64,000 nt of DNA from CAZUGH01 sp964619785 (GCA_964619785.1 CAZUGH010000002.1:1-64000); one strand, 5' to 3'. Shown: positions 1 through 8,545, counted from the first letter of the stretch. Program-made: numbers and translations. Notes: a model not told the origin generated them from the sequence alone.

Positions 1-1
1 T

Positions 2-952
2 TTTTATTATGGTAATGATTTCGGAGGGCTAACGTATCAGCATCCATTTGATTATAGCTTTGGAGAGATTACGATTGCGAGTACCAAGTCCGAGTGCGAT
101 AAGACATGGGGCGCACCGATACAGATTAAGAAGAGTAAGAAGGGGTACTGCTGTACCTATCAGTATAAGGATTATCATATTTGCATTTATTTCTCAGAAG
201 CAGGAAGTATATATGATATGACGCTGTTTTTGAAGTCGCGAAAAAGTGCGCTTCGTACTTATAAGCAAGGTGACTTTGAGATGAGGGGAAGTCAGATTGT
301 GAAGTACCTGAATAAAAATGAAGGAGATAAGACGGTTGCATTTCCAGATAATGCCGTGTCCATTGAAAACAGAACATTTGAAAAAACACCGGGCAAGGTG
401 ACGATGTGTATTCCAAGGGATATCGACCTGCAATGGGGAGCATTTGAAGCAATTGAGAGAGCAGATATCACCTTTGAGGAAGGAAGAACAGAGATACCTC
501 GAGGTGCATTTTGTGGAATGGCGAGTTCGTATTCGGCAGCCTCGAAGGAGGCTGTTAGCATCCAAGTTGTTTTGCCAAAGTCAATTCGTGTATTAAAGGC
601 AGACAGCTTTTGGAATCTGGATTCTGGAAGCGATATTGATTTAAAGCTAAATGAAGGCTTAGAGGAAATCGGCGATTCCGCTGTTAGAGGATTGTATCTG
701 GATTTTCCGAATTCATTGAAAAAGCTTGGAAATGATGCTATTTGTTGGAGTATGTATAATGGACGTTTGGAGAAAGAATTGATTCTGCCACCACATCTTG
801 AAGAGATGGGGGACAACTGTATTGAGTTTGACGAAGAGACAGATGGCGAGGAAGATGAAGAGCCGGAAGTGCCTGTGGTCAAGATACCAGCTTCTGTCAA
901 GAAAATGGGGGAAAATGTTGTGTCCGGTGGTAAATATGTGCGGGAGAAGTAG
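2..952 (+). CDS. BspA-type leucine-rich-repeat protein, 5' end missing
   Basis: The frame is open from base 2 to the stop at 952, so this is the last 316 residues of a longer protein that begins before the window. An ATG at 218 lies inside the continuous frame, has no convincing ribosome binding site and is not taken as the start. Units such as VSIENRTFEKTPGKV, LPKSIRVLKADSFWN and IPASVKKMGENVV repeat a 'value + implicit start + hydrophobic step' pattern, as in LRR_5/BspA repeats found in surface or regulatory proteins of gut Firmicutes. An acidic loop (EEDEEPEVP) separates the last two units. There is no C-terminal anchor or membrane segment. Function and location cannot be set without the N-terminus. 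Confidence 0.6.
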   Translation, partial: FYYGNDFGGLTYQHPFDYSFGEITIASTKSECDKTWGAPIQIKKSKKGYCCTYQYKDYHICIYFSEAGSIYDMTLFLKSRKSALRTYKQGDFEMRGSQIVKYLNKNEGDKTVAFPDNAVSIENRTFEKTPGKVTMCIPRDIDLQWGAFEAIERADITFEEGRTEIPRGAFCGMASSYSAASKEAVSIQVVLPKSIRVLKADSFWNLDSGSDIDLKLNEGLEEIGDSAVRGLYLDFPNSLKKLGNDAICWSMYNGRLEKELILPPHLEEMGDNCIEFDEETDGEEDEEPEVPVVKIPASVKKMGENVVSGGKYVREK

Positions 953-979
953 AGAAGATGGAATAGGACCGATTTTTCA

Positions 980-1008
980 TTGAATTCTATTATCATTCGT
1001 GTTACAAT
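980..1008 (+). promoter_or_regulatory. Sigma-A-type promoter of the hydG group
   Basis: A -35 TTGAAT (980-985) and a -10 TACAAT (1003-1008) are separated by 17 bases. Transcription would start near 1015 and produce a leader of about 115 bases before the first gene. Confidence 0.6.
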
Positions 1009-1051
1009 AATCGTGTCGTACTGAGAGCACAAAGGGTTATTCCTGAGTGGG

Positions 1052-1115
1052 AAGGCGGCCATATGAAAATACAGTCAATGGCGCCTTGTATTTATGATAC
1101 AGGGCGCTTTTTATT
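1052..1115 (+). promoter_or_regulatory. Attenuator-like leader: terminator hairpin with competing antiterminator
   Basis: A terminator hairpin is formed by 1081-1090 pairing with 1098-1107 (10 bp, one G-U), followed by TTTTT. It ends about 14 bases before the start codon at 1129. An alternative helix pairs 1052-1062 (AAGGCGGCCAT) with 1078-1087 (ATGGCGCCTT): ten base pairs with one bulged G. It uses up the 5' arm of the terminator, so the two folds exclude each other. This is the architecture of a transcription-attenuation leader. I do not recognise the upstream part as a known riboswitch class. Confidence 0.55.
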
Positions 1116-1128
1116 TCAGGGGGTTACG

Positions 1129-1380
1129 ATGGACGAGAATCGAATTGCATTAGTTGGAATCATTGTTGAAGATCCAGAAGCAGTTGAGAAGATGAACCAA
1201 ACTCTTCATGAATATGGCAAGTATATCGTAGGTCGAATGGGGGTTCCATATCATCAACGTGGAATCAGTGTCATTAGTGTCATTATGGATGCACCCAATG
1301 CGATTATCAGCGCAATGTCAGGGAAGCTTGGCATGCTGCCGAATGTGAGTACGAAGACCGTATACGCGAAAAGCAAGTAA
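1129..1380 (+). CDS. TM1266-like iron-only hydrogenase system regulator family protein
   Basis: This is an 83-residue protein. The start at ATG 1129 follows an AGGGGG ribosome binding site; an in-frame ATG at 1063 lies upstream of the terminator hairpin and is unlikely. The sequence (MDENRIALVGIIVEDPEAV..., then HQRGISVISVIMDAPNAIIS) matches my memory of the small ACT-like TM1266 family, found next to hydrogenase maturation genes and called a putative iron-only hydrogenase regulator. The role of the family is not firmly established. It lies 17 bases upstream of hydG, so they are probably cotranscribed. Confidence 0.75.
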   Translation: MDENRIALVGIIVEDPEAVEKMNQTLHEYGKYIVGRMGVPYHQRGISVISVIMDAPNAIISAMSGKLGMLPNVSTKTVYAKSK

Positions 1381-1397
1381 ATTTAGGAGGAACGAAG

Positions 1398-2819
1398 ATG
1401 AATTACAATCCAAAGTCTGGTAATGCAGACGAATTTATGAATCATGAAGAGATTCAGGAGACCCTGGCATATGCACAGGAGAATAAGGCCAACCGTCCTT
1501 TGATTGAGGGCATCCTTGAGAAAGCAAGAAAGTTCAAGGGCATTTCTCATCGTGAGGCAGCGGTGCTTCTCGAGTGCGAGATTCCTGAGTATAATCAGGC
1601 AGTTGAGAAGATTGCGATGGATGTTAAGAAGAATTTCTATGGTAATCGTATCGTAATGTTTGCCCCATTATATTTATCAAATTATTGTGTGAATGGCTGT
1701 ACCTATTGTCCATATCATCATTGTAATGAGCATATTGCTCGTAAAAAATTGACGCAGGAAGAGATTAAGAAGGAAGTTATTGCACTTCAGGATATGGGAC
1801 ATAAGCGTCTTGCGATTGAGTCTGGTGAGGACCCTGTTAACAACCCACTAGAGTATATCCTTGAGAGTATCAAGACAATTTATAGCATCAAGCATAAGAA
1901 TGGTGCGATTCGTCGTGTTAATGTTAATATTGCAGCGACTACAGTAGAGAATTACAAGCGTCTGAAGGATGCAGGTATCGGTACATATATTCTGTTCCAG
2001 GAGACATATAATAAAGAGAGTTATGAGAAGCTTCATCCAACAGGACCAAAGCATGATTATGCATATCATACCGAAGCGATGGACCGTGCGATGGAGGGTG
2101 GCATTGATGATGTAGGATGTGGCGTTTTGTTTGGTCTGAACATGTATCGTTATGATATGGTTGGTTTGATTATGCATGCTGAGCATCTTGAAGCTAAATT
2201 CGGTGTAGGACCACATACAATCAGTGTTCCACGTATCTGTCCAGCAGATGATATCGATCCTAAGAACTTTAGCAATGCAATCAGTGATGATATTTTTGAT
2301 AAGATTGTCTCAATCATTCGTATCACAGTTCCATATACAGGTATGATTATTTCAACGAGAGAGTCACAGAAGAGTCGTGAACGTGTATTGAAGCTTGGTA
2401 TTACACAGATTAGTGGCGGCTCACGTACTAGCGTTGGCGGTTATGTTGATCCAGAGCCAGAAGAGGAAAATTCTGCTCAGTTCGATGTATCGGATACACG
2501 TACGCTTGACCAGGTTGTGAACTGGCTTGTTGATTTGGGACATGTGCCTAGTTTCTGTACTGCTTGTTATCGTGAAGGACGTACAGGCGACCGTTTCATG
2601 TCACTTCTTAAGTCGGGACAGATTGTCAACTGTTGTCATCCGAATGCGCTGATGACTTTCAAGGAGTATTTGCTAGACTATGCTTCTGAGGACACTCGTA
2701 AGAAGGGTGAAGTTCTAATACAGAAGGAACTTGAGAATGTTCCAAATGAGAAGATTCGAGAAAAAGCTAGAGAGTATATCAATGAACTAGTTCATGGAGA
2801 GAGAGACTTTAGATTCTAG
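1398..2819 (+). CDS. hydG: [FeFe]-hydrogenase H-cluster radical SAM maturase HydG
   Basis: HydG cleaves tyrosine to supply the CO and cyanide ligands of the [FeFe]-hydrogenase H-cluster. The 473-residue length is normal. The radical SAM cysteines are C97, C101 and C104 (CxxxCxxC in CVNGCTYC). The HydG-specific C-terminal cluster motif CxxC-x22-C is present as C387, C390 and C413. The start has a GGAGG site. HydE, HydF and the hydrogenase itself are not in this window, so the maturation genes are dispersed. It shares the leader and promoter with the small upstream regulator-like gene. Confidence 0.96.
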   Translation: MNYNPKSGNADEFMNHEEIQETLAYAQENKANRPLIEGILEKARKFKGISHREAAVLLECEIPEYNQAVEKIAMDVKKNFYGNRIVMFAPLYLSNYCVNGCTYCPYHHCNEHIARKKLTQEEIKKEVIALQDMGHKRLAIESGEDPVNNPLEYILESIKTIYSIKHKNGAIRRVNVNIAATTVENYKRLKDAGIGTYILFQETYNKESYEKLHPTGPKHDYAYHTEAMDRAMEGGIDDVGCGVLFGLNMYRYDMVGLIMHAEHLEAKFGVGPHTISVPRICPADDIDPKNFSNAISDDIFDKIVSIIRITVPYTGMIISTRESQKSRERVLKLGITQISGGSRTSVGGYVDPEPEEENSAQFDVSDTRTLDQVVNWLVDLGHVPSFCTACYREGRTGDRFMSLLKSGQIVNCCHPNALMTFKEYLLDYASEDTRKKGEVLIQKELENVPNEKIREKAREYINELVHGERDFRF

Positions 2820-2841
2820 GATTTGATTTTGATAAGCAAGG

Positions 2842-2877
2842 GCGCTTATTGGTAATACTACCAATAGGCGCTTTTTT
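2842..2877 (+). terminator. Rho-independent terminator after hydG
   Basis: A 13-bp stem (2842-2854 with 2859-2871, one G-U) has a 4-base loop and is followed by TTTTTT. Confidence 0.85.
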
Positions 2878-2891
2878 AATGAAAGGATGAG

Positions 2892-3566
2892 ATGAGCACG
2901 ATGAATTATTTTGACATCATAGGACCTGTCATGGTGGGACCTTCTAGTTCACATACGGCGGGGGCTGTGCGAATTGGTTATATTTCCAGACGTTTGCTCG
3001 GTGAGCCACTACGAGAAGCTGGTATTCTTCTACATGGTTCTTTCTTGGCAACGGGAAAAGGCCATGGAACGGATCGCGCATTGGTTGCAGGATTATTGGG
3101 AATGCATCCAGATGATGTGCGTATTCCGCAAAGTTTGGAAATTGCACAGGAGAAGCAGGTCACGATTCGGTTTGGCGGTATTGAGCTTCAAGATGCTCAT
3201 CCAAATTCTGTGCAGCTCGAGCTGACGGGTGAGAGTGGTCGAGGGTTGGTCATAGTCGCAGAGAGCCTGGGTGGTGGACGAATCTGTATTCGCAAGATGG
3301 ACGGGCTTGAGACGAATTTCTCTGGTGAGTATCCAACGTTGATTGTTCATAATCTCGACCAGCCAGGACATGTGACAGAAGTGACTTCTATGCTAGGTCA
3401 CAAGTCAGTCAATATAGCTACCATGCAGCTTTATCGCGCGCATCGTGGTGGCAACGCAGTTATGGTGATTGAGTGTGACCAGGAGGTCCCTGGGGAATCA
3501 ATCGAGTGGTTAGCTCATCTAGAAGGAATTATTAAAGTTACTTACTTATCATTAGAAGAGAAATGA
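2892..3566 (+). CDS. sdaAB: L-serine dehydratase, iron-sulfur-dependent, beta subunit
   Basis: This is the beta subunit of the two-subunit [4Fe-4S] L-serine ammonia-lyase, which converts serine to pyruvate and ammonia. The 224-residue protein has the family signature GPSSSHTAGAVRIG near residue 16 and a C-terminal ACT-type regulatory domain (about residues 150-222, LDQPGHVTEVTSMLG...). The start ATG 2892 follows GAAAGGATGAG. The alpha subunit begins 7 bases after its stop. It follows the hydG terminator directly; no separate promoter was identified with confidence. Confidence 0.93.
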   Translation: MSTMNYFDIIGPVMVGPSSSHTAGAVRIGYISRRLLGEPLREAGILLHGSFLATGKGHGTDRALVAGLLGMHPDDVRIPQSLEIAQEKQVTIRFGGIELQDAHPNSVQLELTGESGRGLVIVAESLGGGRICIRKMDGLETNFSGEYPTLIVHNLDQPGHVTEVTSMLGHKSVNIATMQLYRAHRGGNAVMVIECDQEVPGESIEWLAHLEGIIKVTYLSLEEK

Positions 3567-3573
3567 GGTTATT

Positions 3574-4335
3574 ATGGGATTTGAAGCGTTAGAAGATATT
3601 GTGCAGATTTGTCAGAAGGATGGAATCATTTTCCCTGAGGTTATACTACAGGACGATTGTAAAGAACGTCAGGTGACGAAAGCAGAATCGCAAATGGCGA
3701 TGCAGAAGATGTATCATGCGATGACGACAGCAGATTCTGGTTATGAGGAAAATCTTAAGTCGGCAAGTGGATTAGTTGGAGGGGATGGCGGGAAAATGCG
3801 TCGCTACGCAAGCGCGGGTGAAGCACTCTCGGGTGACTTCGTCTCACAGGTAATGATTCGTGCACTTGCGATGGGAGAGTCCAATGCGTGTATGAAAGCT
3901 ATCGTAGCTGCACCAACGGCAGGCGCATGTGGTGTCTTGCCTGCTGTGTTGATTTCCTATGAGAGGAAGAATGGGACATCAGAAGATGAACTGATTCGTG
4001 CGATGGCAGCAGGAAGTCTTGCTTATCTTCAGGGTGGGGATGAACATCAGATTATTCATGCAGCGGCGATGGCACTTAAGAATCTGCTTGGGCTGGCATG
4101 TGATCCGGTTGCTGGGCTTGTGGAGGTTCCTTGTGTGAAGAGAAATGTAGTAGGTGCAGTAAATGCTGTGGCAGCCTGTGATATGGCAATGGCAGGAATT
4201 CAAAGTGCGATTCCACCAGATGAGGTGATTGATGCAATGCGAGGAATTGGACAGGTGTTGCCAGCGTGTATCCGAGAAACGGGTGAGGGTGGTTTGGCAG
4301 GAACGCCAACCGGAAAAAGTGTAATATTGAATTAA
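3574..4335 (+). CDS. sdaAA: L-serine dehydratase alpha subunit with internal deletion
   Basis: This is the catalytic subunit that should carry the [4Fe-4S] cluster. The motifs APTAGACGVLPAVL and CDPVAGLVEVPC and the C-terminal ETGEGGLAGTPTG are intact. The protein has 253 residues against about 290 for the family. The frame jumps from EDELIRA directly to MAAGSLAYLQGG (junction near residue 144, base 4003). The conserved segment containing SGAE-x-GCQ, which supplies the first cluster cysteine in characterised homologues, is absent. Reading frame and codon use on both sides are normal. The enzyme is therefore probably altered or inactive, unless the gap is an assembly artefact. Confidence 0.88.
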   Translation: MGFEALEDIVQICQKDGIIFPEVILQDDCKERQVTKAESQMAMQKMYHAMTTADSGYEENLKSASGLVGGDGGKMRRYASAGEALSGDFVSQVMIRALAMGESNACMKAIVAAPTAGACGVLPAVLISYERKNGTSEDELIRAMAAGSLAYLQGGDEHQIIHAAAMALKNLLGLACDPVAGLVEVPCVKRNVVGAVNAVAACDMAMAGIQSAIPPDEVIDAMRGIGQVLPACIRETGEGGLAGTPTGKSVILN

Positions 4336-4365
4336 AAAAGGGTCAGTCGCAATGGACTGACCCTT
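4334..4365. terminator. Bidirectional terminator between sdaAA and the FN3 gene
   Basis: An 11-bp perfect stem (4338-4348 with 4355-4365) lies between convergent genes. Read on the minus strand it is followed by six T (bases 4339-4334), so it is strongest for the minus-strand gene. Confidence 0.8.
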
Positions 4366-4377
4366 GAATTATATATC

Positions 4378-5586
4378 TTAGTAACGAGAAATGCGAGGAC
4401 TGATGTATGCAAACTGCTTACTTGTTCCTTTTGTCTTACCACTCTTACCTCTTACAACTACTTTTACGTAATATGTCTTACCTTTTTTCAGCTTTTTCTT
4501 ACCACATTTTGTGATGGTAATGCTACGCTTGTTGCTCTTTAAAGATTTTACTTTTTTGTAGCCAGTTGATGAGCTGCTAGCTGAGATATATACGGTATAC
4601 TTTGTTGCACCAGCAACCTTGTTCCATGTGTAGCGAATCTTACGACCACTTACTTTTCCAGTAGATTTCGTTGGCACACCAAAGAAGTTGTAGTTAGACC
4701 ATGGACCAAAAGCCTTGCCTGTTCCGATGTTAACATATGGACGAACACGATACTTGTAGAAGATACCCTTTTTCAACTTAGTATTGTATGAAAAAGTTGA
4801 ATAACCGTGGTTTGCAAGCTTTCCTTTGTTGTTGTAAACCTGGATTTCATAACCATCCGCATTCACTCTTGTGTAGTCAATCGTGATATTGTTAATGTTT
4901 GAATAGATTGAAGTGACAGCAATCATAGGAATCTTAGCGGGTGTTGTCTTGTGAGTGCCATAAGTATTATCATGCATACTACTGTATACAGTGCCGCCGG
5001 CATTTTGTGCAAAAGAACGGACACGGAATTTGTATGAAGTGTTCTCTGCTAAGTTCGGAATGAGAGCACTATTAGTTCCAATAACAGCGAGAGGAGTGTA
5101 AGCACCATTTGCATAAATGGATACTTCATATCCAGTTGCACCAGCGGATGGAGCCCATGCCAATGTAATGGAATTTGATGTGGCACCAGTCTGTGCTACT
5201 CCGGTAACTCTAGCTGGCTCATTTGGAGCAGTTGTAAAGCTGAACACATTTGATACTGCTAGAGGAGTCTTGCCCTCACCTGAATTGTTGGCAGCTTCGA
5301 TTCGTACAAAGTATGTCGTGTTTGGAGCTAAACTTGAAAGGTATTCAGAACCACTCATACCATAGTCTTTGTATGCCCAGTTACTACCATCAAGACTGAG
5401 GTATATATTGAAGTAATGTTCAGAACCTGTATATCCCCACTTGATTGTTGCAGAATCATTGTCAACGTCAGATACAGTTGTAGAACTGAACACACCACCA
5501 GCTGCTTTTGCATCCATGCCGCTAAATAGACAGAATGTCATCATAAGCATAAGTGTCAGTACACTCTTTTTGATAAAACTTTTCAT
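4378..5586 (-). CDS. Secreted protein with fibronectin type III domains
   Basis: This 402-residue protein has a clear signal peptide (about residues 1-29, MKSFIKKSVLTLMLMM... ending DAKA). The mature part appears as about four FN3-like modules: roughly 33-117, 121-212, 215-305 and 306-394. They show the usual 'tYxvrv' strands (TTYFVRIEAANNSGEG, TSYKFRVRSFAQNAGG, IFYKYRVRPYVNIG, KTYYVKVVVRG). The last module is very lysine-rich. There is no catalytic domain, LPXTG motif or membrane anchor. A ribosome binding site (AGGAGATATG) precedes the start. It is a single-gene unit with its own promoter and terminator. Adhesion or carbohydrate-surface interaction is only an inference. Confidence 0.85.
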   Translation of the reverse strand: MKSFIKKSVLTLMLMMTFCLFSGMDAKAAGGVFSSTTVSDVDNDSATIKWGYTGSEHYFNIYLSLDGSNWAYKDYGMSGSEYLSSLAPNTTYFVRIEAANNSGEGKTPLAVSNVFSFTTAPNEPARVTGVAQTGATSNSITLAWAPSAGATGYEVSIYANGAYTPLAVIGTNSALIPNLAENTSYKFRVRSFAQNAGGTVYSSMHDNTYGTHKTTPAKIPMIAVTSIYSNINNITIDYTRVNADGYEIQVYNNKGKLANHGYSTFSYNTKLKKGIFYKYRVRPYVNIGTGKAFGPWSNYNFFGVPTKSTGKVSGRKIRYTWNKVAGATKYTVYISASSSSTGYKKVKSLKSNKRSITITKCGKKKLKKGKTYYVKVVVRGKSGKTKGTSKQFAYISPRISRY

Positions 5587-5627
5587 TTCATATCTCCTTT
5601 TTTGTTTTATTTAGTAAGTTCTCAATA

Positions 5628-5656
5628 ATTATAATATATGTATCCCTATATTTCAA
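5628..5656 (-). promoter_or_regulatory. Promoter of the FN3 protein gene
   Basis: On the minus strand, -35 TTGAAA (5656-5651), a 17-base spacer and a consensus -10 TATAAT (5633-5628) lie 42 bases upstream of the start codon. Confidence 0.75.
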
Positions 5657-5710
5657 TGATAAATATGTATAAACTATGTGAAATCTTTGTGGCAAAATTG
5701 TGGTTACATC

Positions 5711-5739
5711 TTGAGAAAGAAGTGAATTAGTGCTACTCT
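5711..5739 (+). promoter_or_regulatory. Promoter of the unknown gene-truA group
   Basis: The -35 TTGAGA (5711-5716), a 17-base spacer and the -10 TACTCT (5734-5739) precede the start codon at 5782. Confidence 0.5.
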
Positions 5740-5781
5740 GTTAATACAGATATGTGCCTAACAGGAGAAAGGAATGAGAAT

Positions 5782-6282
5782 ATGAACTATCACATTTATT
5801 ACAACAAGACAACCGGACAAAAGGTTCAGATTATCGTAAAGGCAACGGCTGTAGCAACACTTCAGGAAGTTGTGTGCTATCAGGAGCTATATGGGGAAAA
5901 TGATTTCTTCGTGATATCAACAGATGAATTTATGGAGCAGTTTACCAAGAAGTTCCCAGGGCTTCCGAAGAAAGAACGCCCGATGTTAGAACGCAGAGGT
6001 GAGATTACACAGAAGGTAAGACAGATCGAGACGACGAAGCTGCCAGAAGAAGATGGCGTGCAGGCAGATGCAGATTTGATGAGATTTTTAGATGCCGAGA
6101 CTTACCGGGAGAAGATTGAGATTTTCATGGAGATGCAAGACAAGGAAAAGTTGACTGAGTCCATGTTGAACAATATTGCAGTTTGTTTAGACTTAAGTAT
6201 TGGTGACGACATGGATGGCTTCCAGTTCATTTTAAGTGAATTGGAGATTCGTAAAAAATACGAGAAAGAACGATTGAGATGA
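5782..6282 (+). CDS. Conserved-looking protein of unknown function upstream of truA
   Basis: This is a 166-residue soluble protein that I do not recognise. The start ATG 5782 (MNYHIYYNKTTGQ) is preferred over an in-frame ATG at 5752 because an AGAAAGGA site sits 8 bases upstream. The first half is a compact alpha/beta-looking segment (KVQIIVKATAVATLQEVVCYQ) and the second half is charged and helical. It has no signal peptide or membrane helix. Its last four bases overlap the truA start (ATGA), which implies translational coupling. Confidence 0.7.
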   Translation: MNYHIYYNKTTGQKVQIIVKATAVATLQEVVCYQELYGENDFFVISTDEFMEQFTKKFPGLPKKERPMLERRGEITQKVRQIETTKLPEEDGVQADADLMRFLDAETYREKIEIFMEMQDKEKLTESMLNNIAVCLDLSIGDDMDGFQFILSELEIRKKYEKERLR

Positions 6283-7019
6283 AAAATATAAGAATACGGG
6301 TTCAATATGATGGTACAAGATACAAGGGCTGGCAGCGACAGGTCACTACGCCACTGACGATTCAAGGTAAGATTGAGAAGGTACTCTCTGTTATGCAAGA
6401 TGAGGAAGTGACGATTGACGGCGCTGGCAGAACAGATGCAGGCGTTCACGCGATGGCGCAGGTGGCAAATTTTGCCCTTGAGACAGAGAAGACTGCTGAT
6501 GAGATTGGTGAGTATTTGAATCAGTATCTGCCGGAAGATATCCGTATTACACAGGTGGAAGAGGCAGGAGCAAGATTCCACAGTCGTCTGAATGCGACGG
6601 GTAAGACATATCGTTATGAGTGCCTCCGCGCAGGACATTACGATGTGTTTCGCCGAGATTATGCGATGACGCTTACGAGAACTGTGTCACTTAAGAAAAT
6701 GCGTGAGGCTGCGGAATATTTTCTTGGAACACATGATTTTGCCGGGTTCTGCACGCATGCGTCGAAGAAGAAGAGTACAGTCAGAACGATTGAGTCGATA
6801 CGGATTGAGGAACATGACGGCCGAATTGTGATGGATTTCCATGGCAATGGTTTCTTATATAATATGGTAAGAATCATCGTAGGAACATTGCTCGAGGTCG
6901 GTTATGGAGACCGAACACCGGAGAGCATGAAGGAACTGCTGCAGTCAAAGGAACGAAAGGCGGCAGGCGAAACAGCACCAGCAAAGGGATTGACTTTGCT
7001 ACAGGTGAATTACGATTAA
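6279..7019 (+). CDS. truA: tRNA pseudouridine synthase A
   Basis: TruA converts uridines 38-40 of the tRNA anticodon stem to pseudouridine. The 246-residue length is typical. The catalytic aspartate is D53 in GRTDAGVHA. Other family blocks are YDGTRYKGWQRQ at the N-terminus and the C-terminal FLYNMVRIIVGTLLEVG. It overlaps the preceding unknown gene by 4 bases and lies 17 bases before the next small gene. Confidence 0.96.
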   Translation: MKNIRIRVQYDGTRYKGWQRQVTTPLTIQGKIEKVLSVMQDEEVTIDGAGRTDAGVHAMAQVANFALETEKTADEIGEYLNQYLPEDIRITQVEEAGARFHSRLNATGKTYRYECLRAGHYDVFRRDYAMTLTRTVSLKKMREAAEYFLGTHDFAGFCTHASKKKSTVRTIESIRIEEHDGRIVMDFHGNGFLYNMVRIIVGTLLEVGYGDRTPESMKELLQSKERKAAGETAPAKGLTLLQVNYD

Positions 7020-7036
7020 GAGAAGGGATGAAAAAC

Positions 7037-7273
7037 ATGCGTGAGATGGAGTTTAAGATGGAGCAGGATGATTTGGTACGTGCGGGTGACCGAGTGACTG
7101 TGACAGAGGGTAAGCTCCCTAGAGCATATTATTATACCATTGTGCCAGCGGTAGCAATGTCGGGAAATTATCCTTTTAATGAGCGTCTCTTGGCCAGGGA
7201 AGGTGTTGTGAAGGAGATTGAACATAATGACAAGGGTTATTATGTTGTAGTTGAGTTTGACGATGAAGAATGA
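7037..7273 (+). CDS. Small protein of unknown function
   Basis: This is a 78-residue acidic protein (MREMEFKMEQDDLVRAGD...VVEFDDEE) that I do not recognise. ATG 7037 is chosen because the AGAAGGG site at 7021-7027 is at normal spacing; the in-frame ATG at 7028 touches that site. The pattern of short beta strands (DRVTVTEG, YYVVVEF) suggests a small beta-rich fold. It follows truA by 17 bases and precedes the recA promoter. Confidence 0.65.
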   Translation: MREMEFKMEQDDLVRAGDRVTVTEGKLPRAYYYTIVPAVAMSGNYPFNERLLAREGVVKEIEHNDKGYYVVVEFDDEE

Positions 7274-7343
7274 TTATGATACAATACTCCTATCGTAAGT
7301 ATATCTAATCTATTTTCCAAATCGGAATTTTTCCAAGAAACAG

Positions 7344-7372
7344 TTGACACTTTTATGAAAATGTATTACTAT
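7344..7372 (+). promoter_or_regulatory. recA promoter
   Basis: The -35 is a consensus TTGACA (7344-7349), followed by a 17-base spacer and -10 TACTAT (7367-7372). A LexA-type box begins 11 bases downstream. Confidence 0.75.
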
Positions 7373-7383
7373 ATCTATAAAAG

Positions 7384-7397
7384 CGAACATAAGTTCG
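7384..7397. promoter_or_regulatory. LexA (SOS) box of recA
   Basis: CGAACATAAGTTCG has perfect 5-bp inverted arms and fits the Gram-positive LexA/DinR pattern CGAAC-N4-GTTCG. Its place just after the -10 element is right for repressing recA until DNA damage. Confidence 0.8.
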
Positions 7398-7442
7398 TAT
7401 TTGGTAGAACGTAATGACGAATTATTTAGGAGGATATTAGAT

Positions 7443-8525
7443 ATGATGGAGAAAGATCAGAATAAGTTGAAGGCTTTAGAGTCTGCGATTGCACAGATTG
7501 AGAAGCAGTATGGCCAGGGCTCTGTGATGAAGCTTGGAGATAAGAGAGCGAATATGGGGATTGAGACGATTCCAACAGGCTCTCTGAGCTTGGACGTTGC
7601 ACTGGGTGTTGGAGGTATTCCTCGAGGAAGAATTATTGAGGTGTATGGTCCAGAGTCGAGTGGTAAGACGACAGTTGCTCTTCATATGGCAGCAGAGGTT
7701 CAGAAGCGTGGTGGTATTGCTGGATTTATTGATGCAGAGCATGCATTGGATCCAGTATATGCGAAGAATATTGGTGTTGATATCGATGAATTATATATCT
7801 CCCAGCCAGATTCTGGTGAGCAGGCATTAGAGATTACTGAGACGATGGTTCGTTCAGGGGCAGTGGATATTGTTATCGTTGACTCTGTTGCTGCCTTGGT
7901 ACCGAAGGCAGAGATTGAGGGAGATATGGGAGACAGCCACATGGGTCTTCAGGCTCGTTTGATGTCACAGGCTCTTCGTAAGCTGACTGGTATAGTGAAC
8001 AAGTCAGATTGTATCGTTATTTTTATCAATCAGTTACGTCAGAAGATTGGTGTTATGTTTGGTAATCCAGAGACAACGACAGGTGGTAACGCATTGAAGT
8101 TCTATGCTTCCGTCCGATTGGATGTTCGTCGTGTGGAGACTTTGAAGCAGAACGGACAGATGATGGGTAATCATGTTCGTGTGAAAGTCGTGAAAAATAA
8201 GGTTGCACCTCCATTCCAGGAAGCAGAATTTGATATTATGTTTGGTCAAGGTATTTCTCGTGAGGGTGATGTGCTTGATTTGGCTGCTAAGTTTGACGTT
8301 ATTGTGAAGAGCGGCGCATGGTATGCCTATAAGGGGAATAAGATTGGTCAGGGCCGTGAGAACGCGAAGCAGTTCTTGAAGGAGAATCCTGATATCTTTG
8401 CTGAAGTAGATGCATTGGTTCGTGAGAAGTGCTTTGCTACACCAGAGGATGAGGAAGAGAAGACCACTAAGACTGCTAAGAAGGCTGCCGATAAGACAGC
8501 TGCAACGGAGACAGTTGAAGTATAA
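7443..8525 (+). CDS. recA: Recombinase RecA
   Basis: RecA drives homologous strand exchange and stimulates LexA self-cleavage. The protein has 360 residues from ATG 7443, which follows TAGGAGG at normal distance; an ATG immediately follows at 7446, and a TTG at 7401 lies in the LexA-box leader and is rejected. Walker A is GPESSGKT (69-76). The signature segments [14 protein letters not shown] and [11 protein letters not shown] are present. The C-terminal tail is the usual variable Lys/Glu/Ala-rich region. recX follows 20 bases after the stop. Confidence 0.98.
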   Translation: MMEKDQNKLKALESAIAQIEKQYGQGSVMKLGDKRANMGIETIPTGSLSLDVALGVGGIPRGRIIEVYGPESSGKTTVALHMAAEVQKRGGIAGFIDAEHALDPVYAKNIGVDIDELYISQPDSGEQALEITETMVRSGAVDIVIVDSVAALVPKAEIEGDMGDSHMGLQARLMSQALRKLTGIVNKSDCIVIFINQLRQKIGVMFGNPETTTGGNALKFYASVRLDVRRVETLKQNGQMMGNHVRVKVVKNKVAPPFQEAEFDIMFGQGISREGDVLDLAAKFDVIVKSGAWYAYKGNKIGQGRENAKQFLKENPDIFAEVDALVREKCFATPEDEEEKTTKTAKKAADKTAATETVEV

Positions 8526-8545
8526 GGAGTGAACTGAGGTAGCAG

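Noticed and set aside
292..1062. 256-codon minus-strand ORF opposite the LRR gene and hyd leader
   Set aside because: Low-complexity Ser/Pro/Ile composition, no ribosome binding site, and antisense to a convincing repeat protein. It is a shadow ORF.
1015..1080. Possible TPP riboswitch because of a CTGAGAG stretch in the hyd leader
   Set aside because: The other conserved TPP elements, such as the ACC...GAACCTGAT region, are not present.
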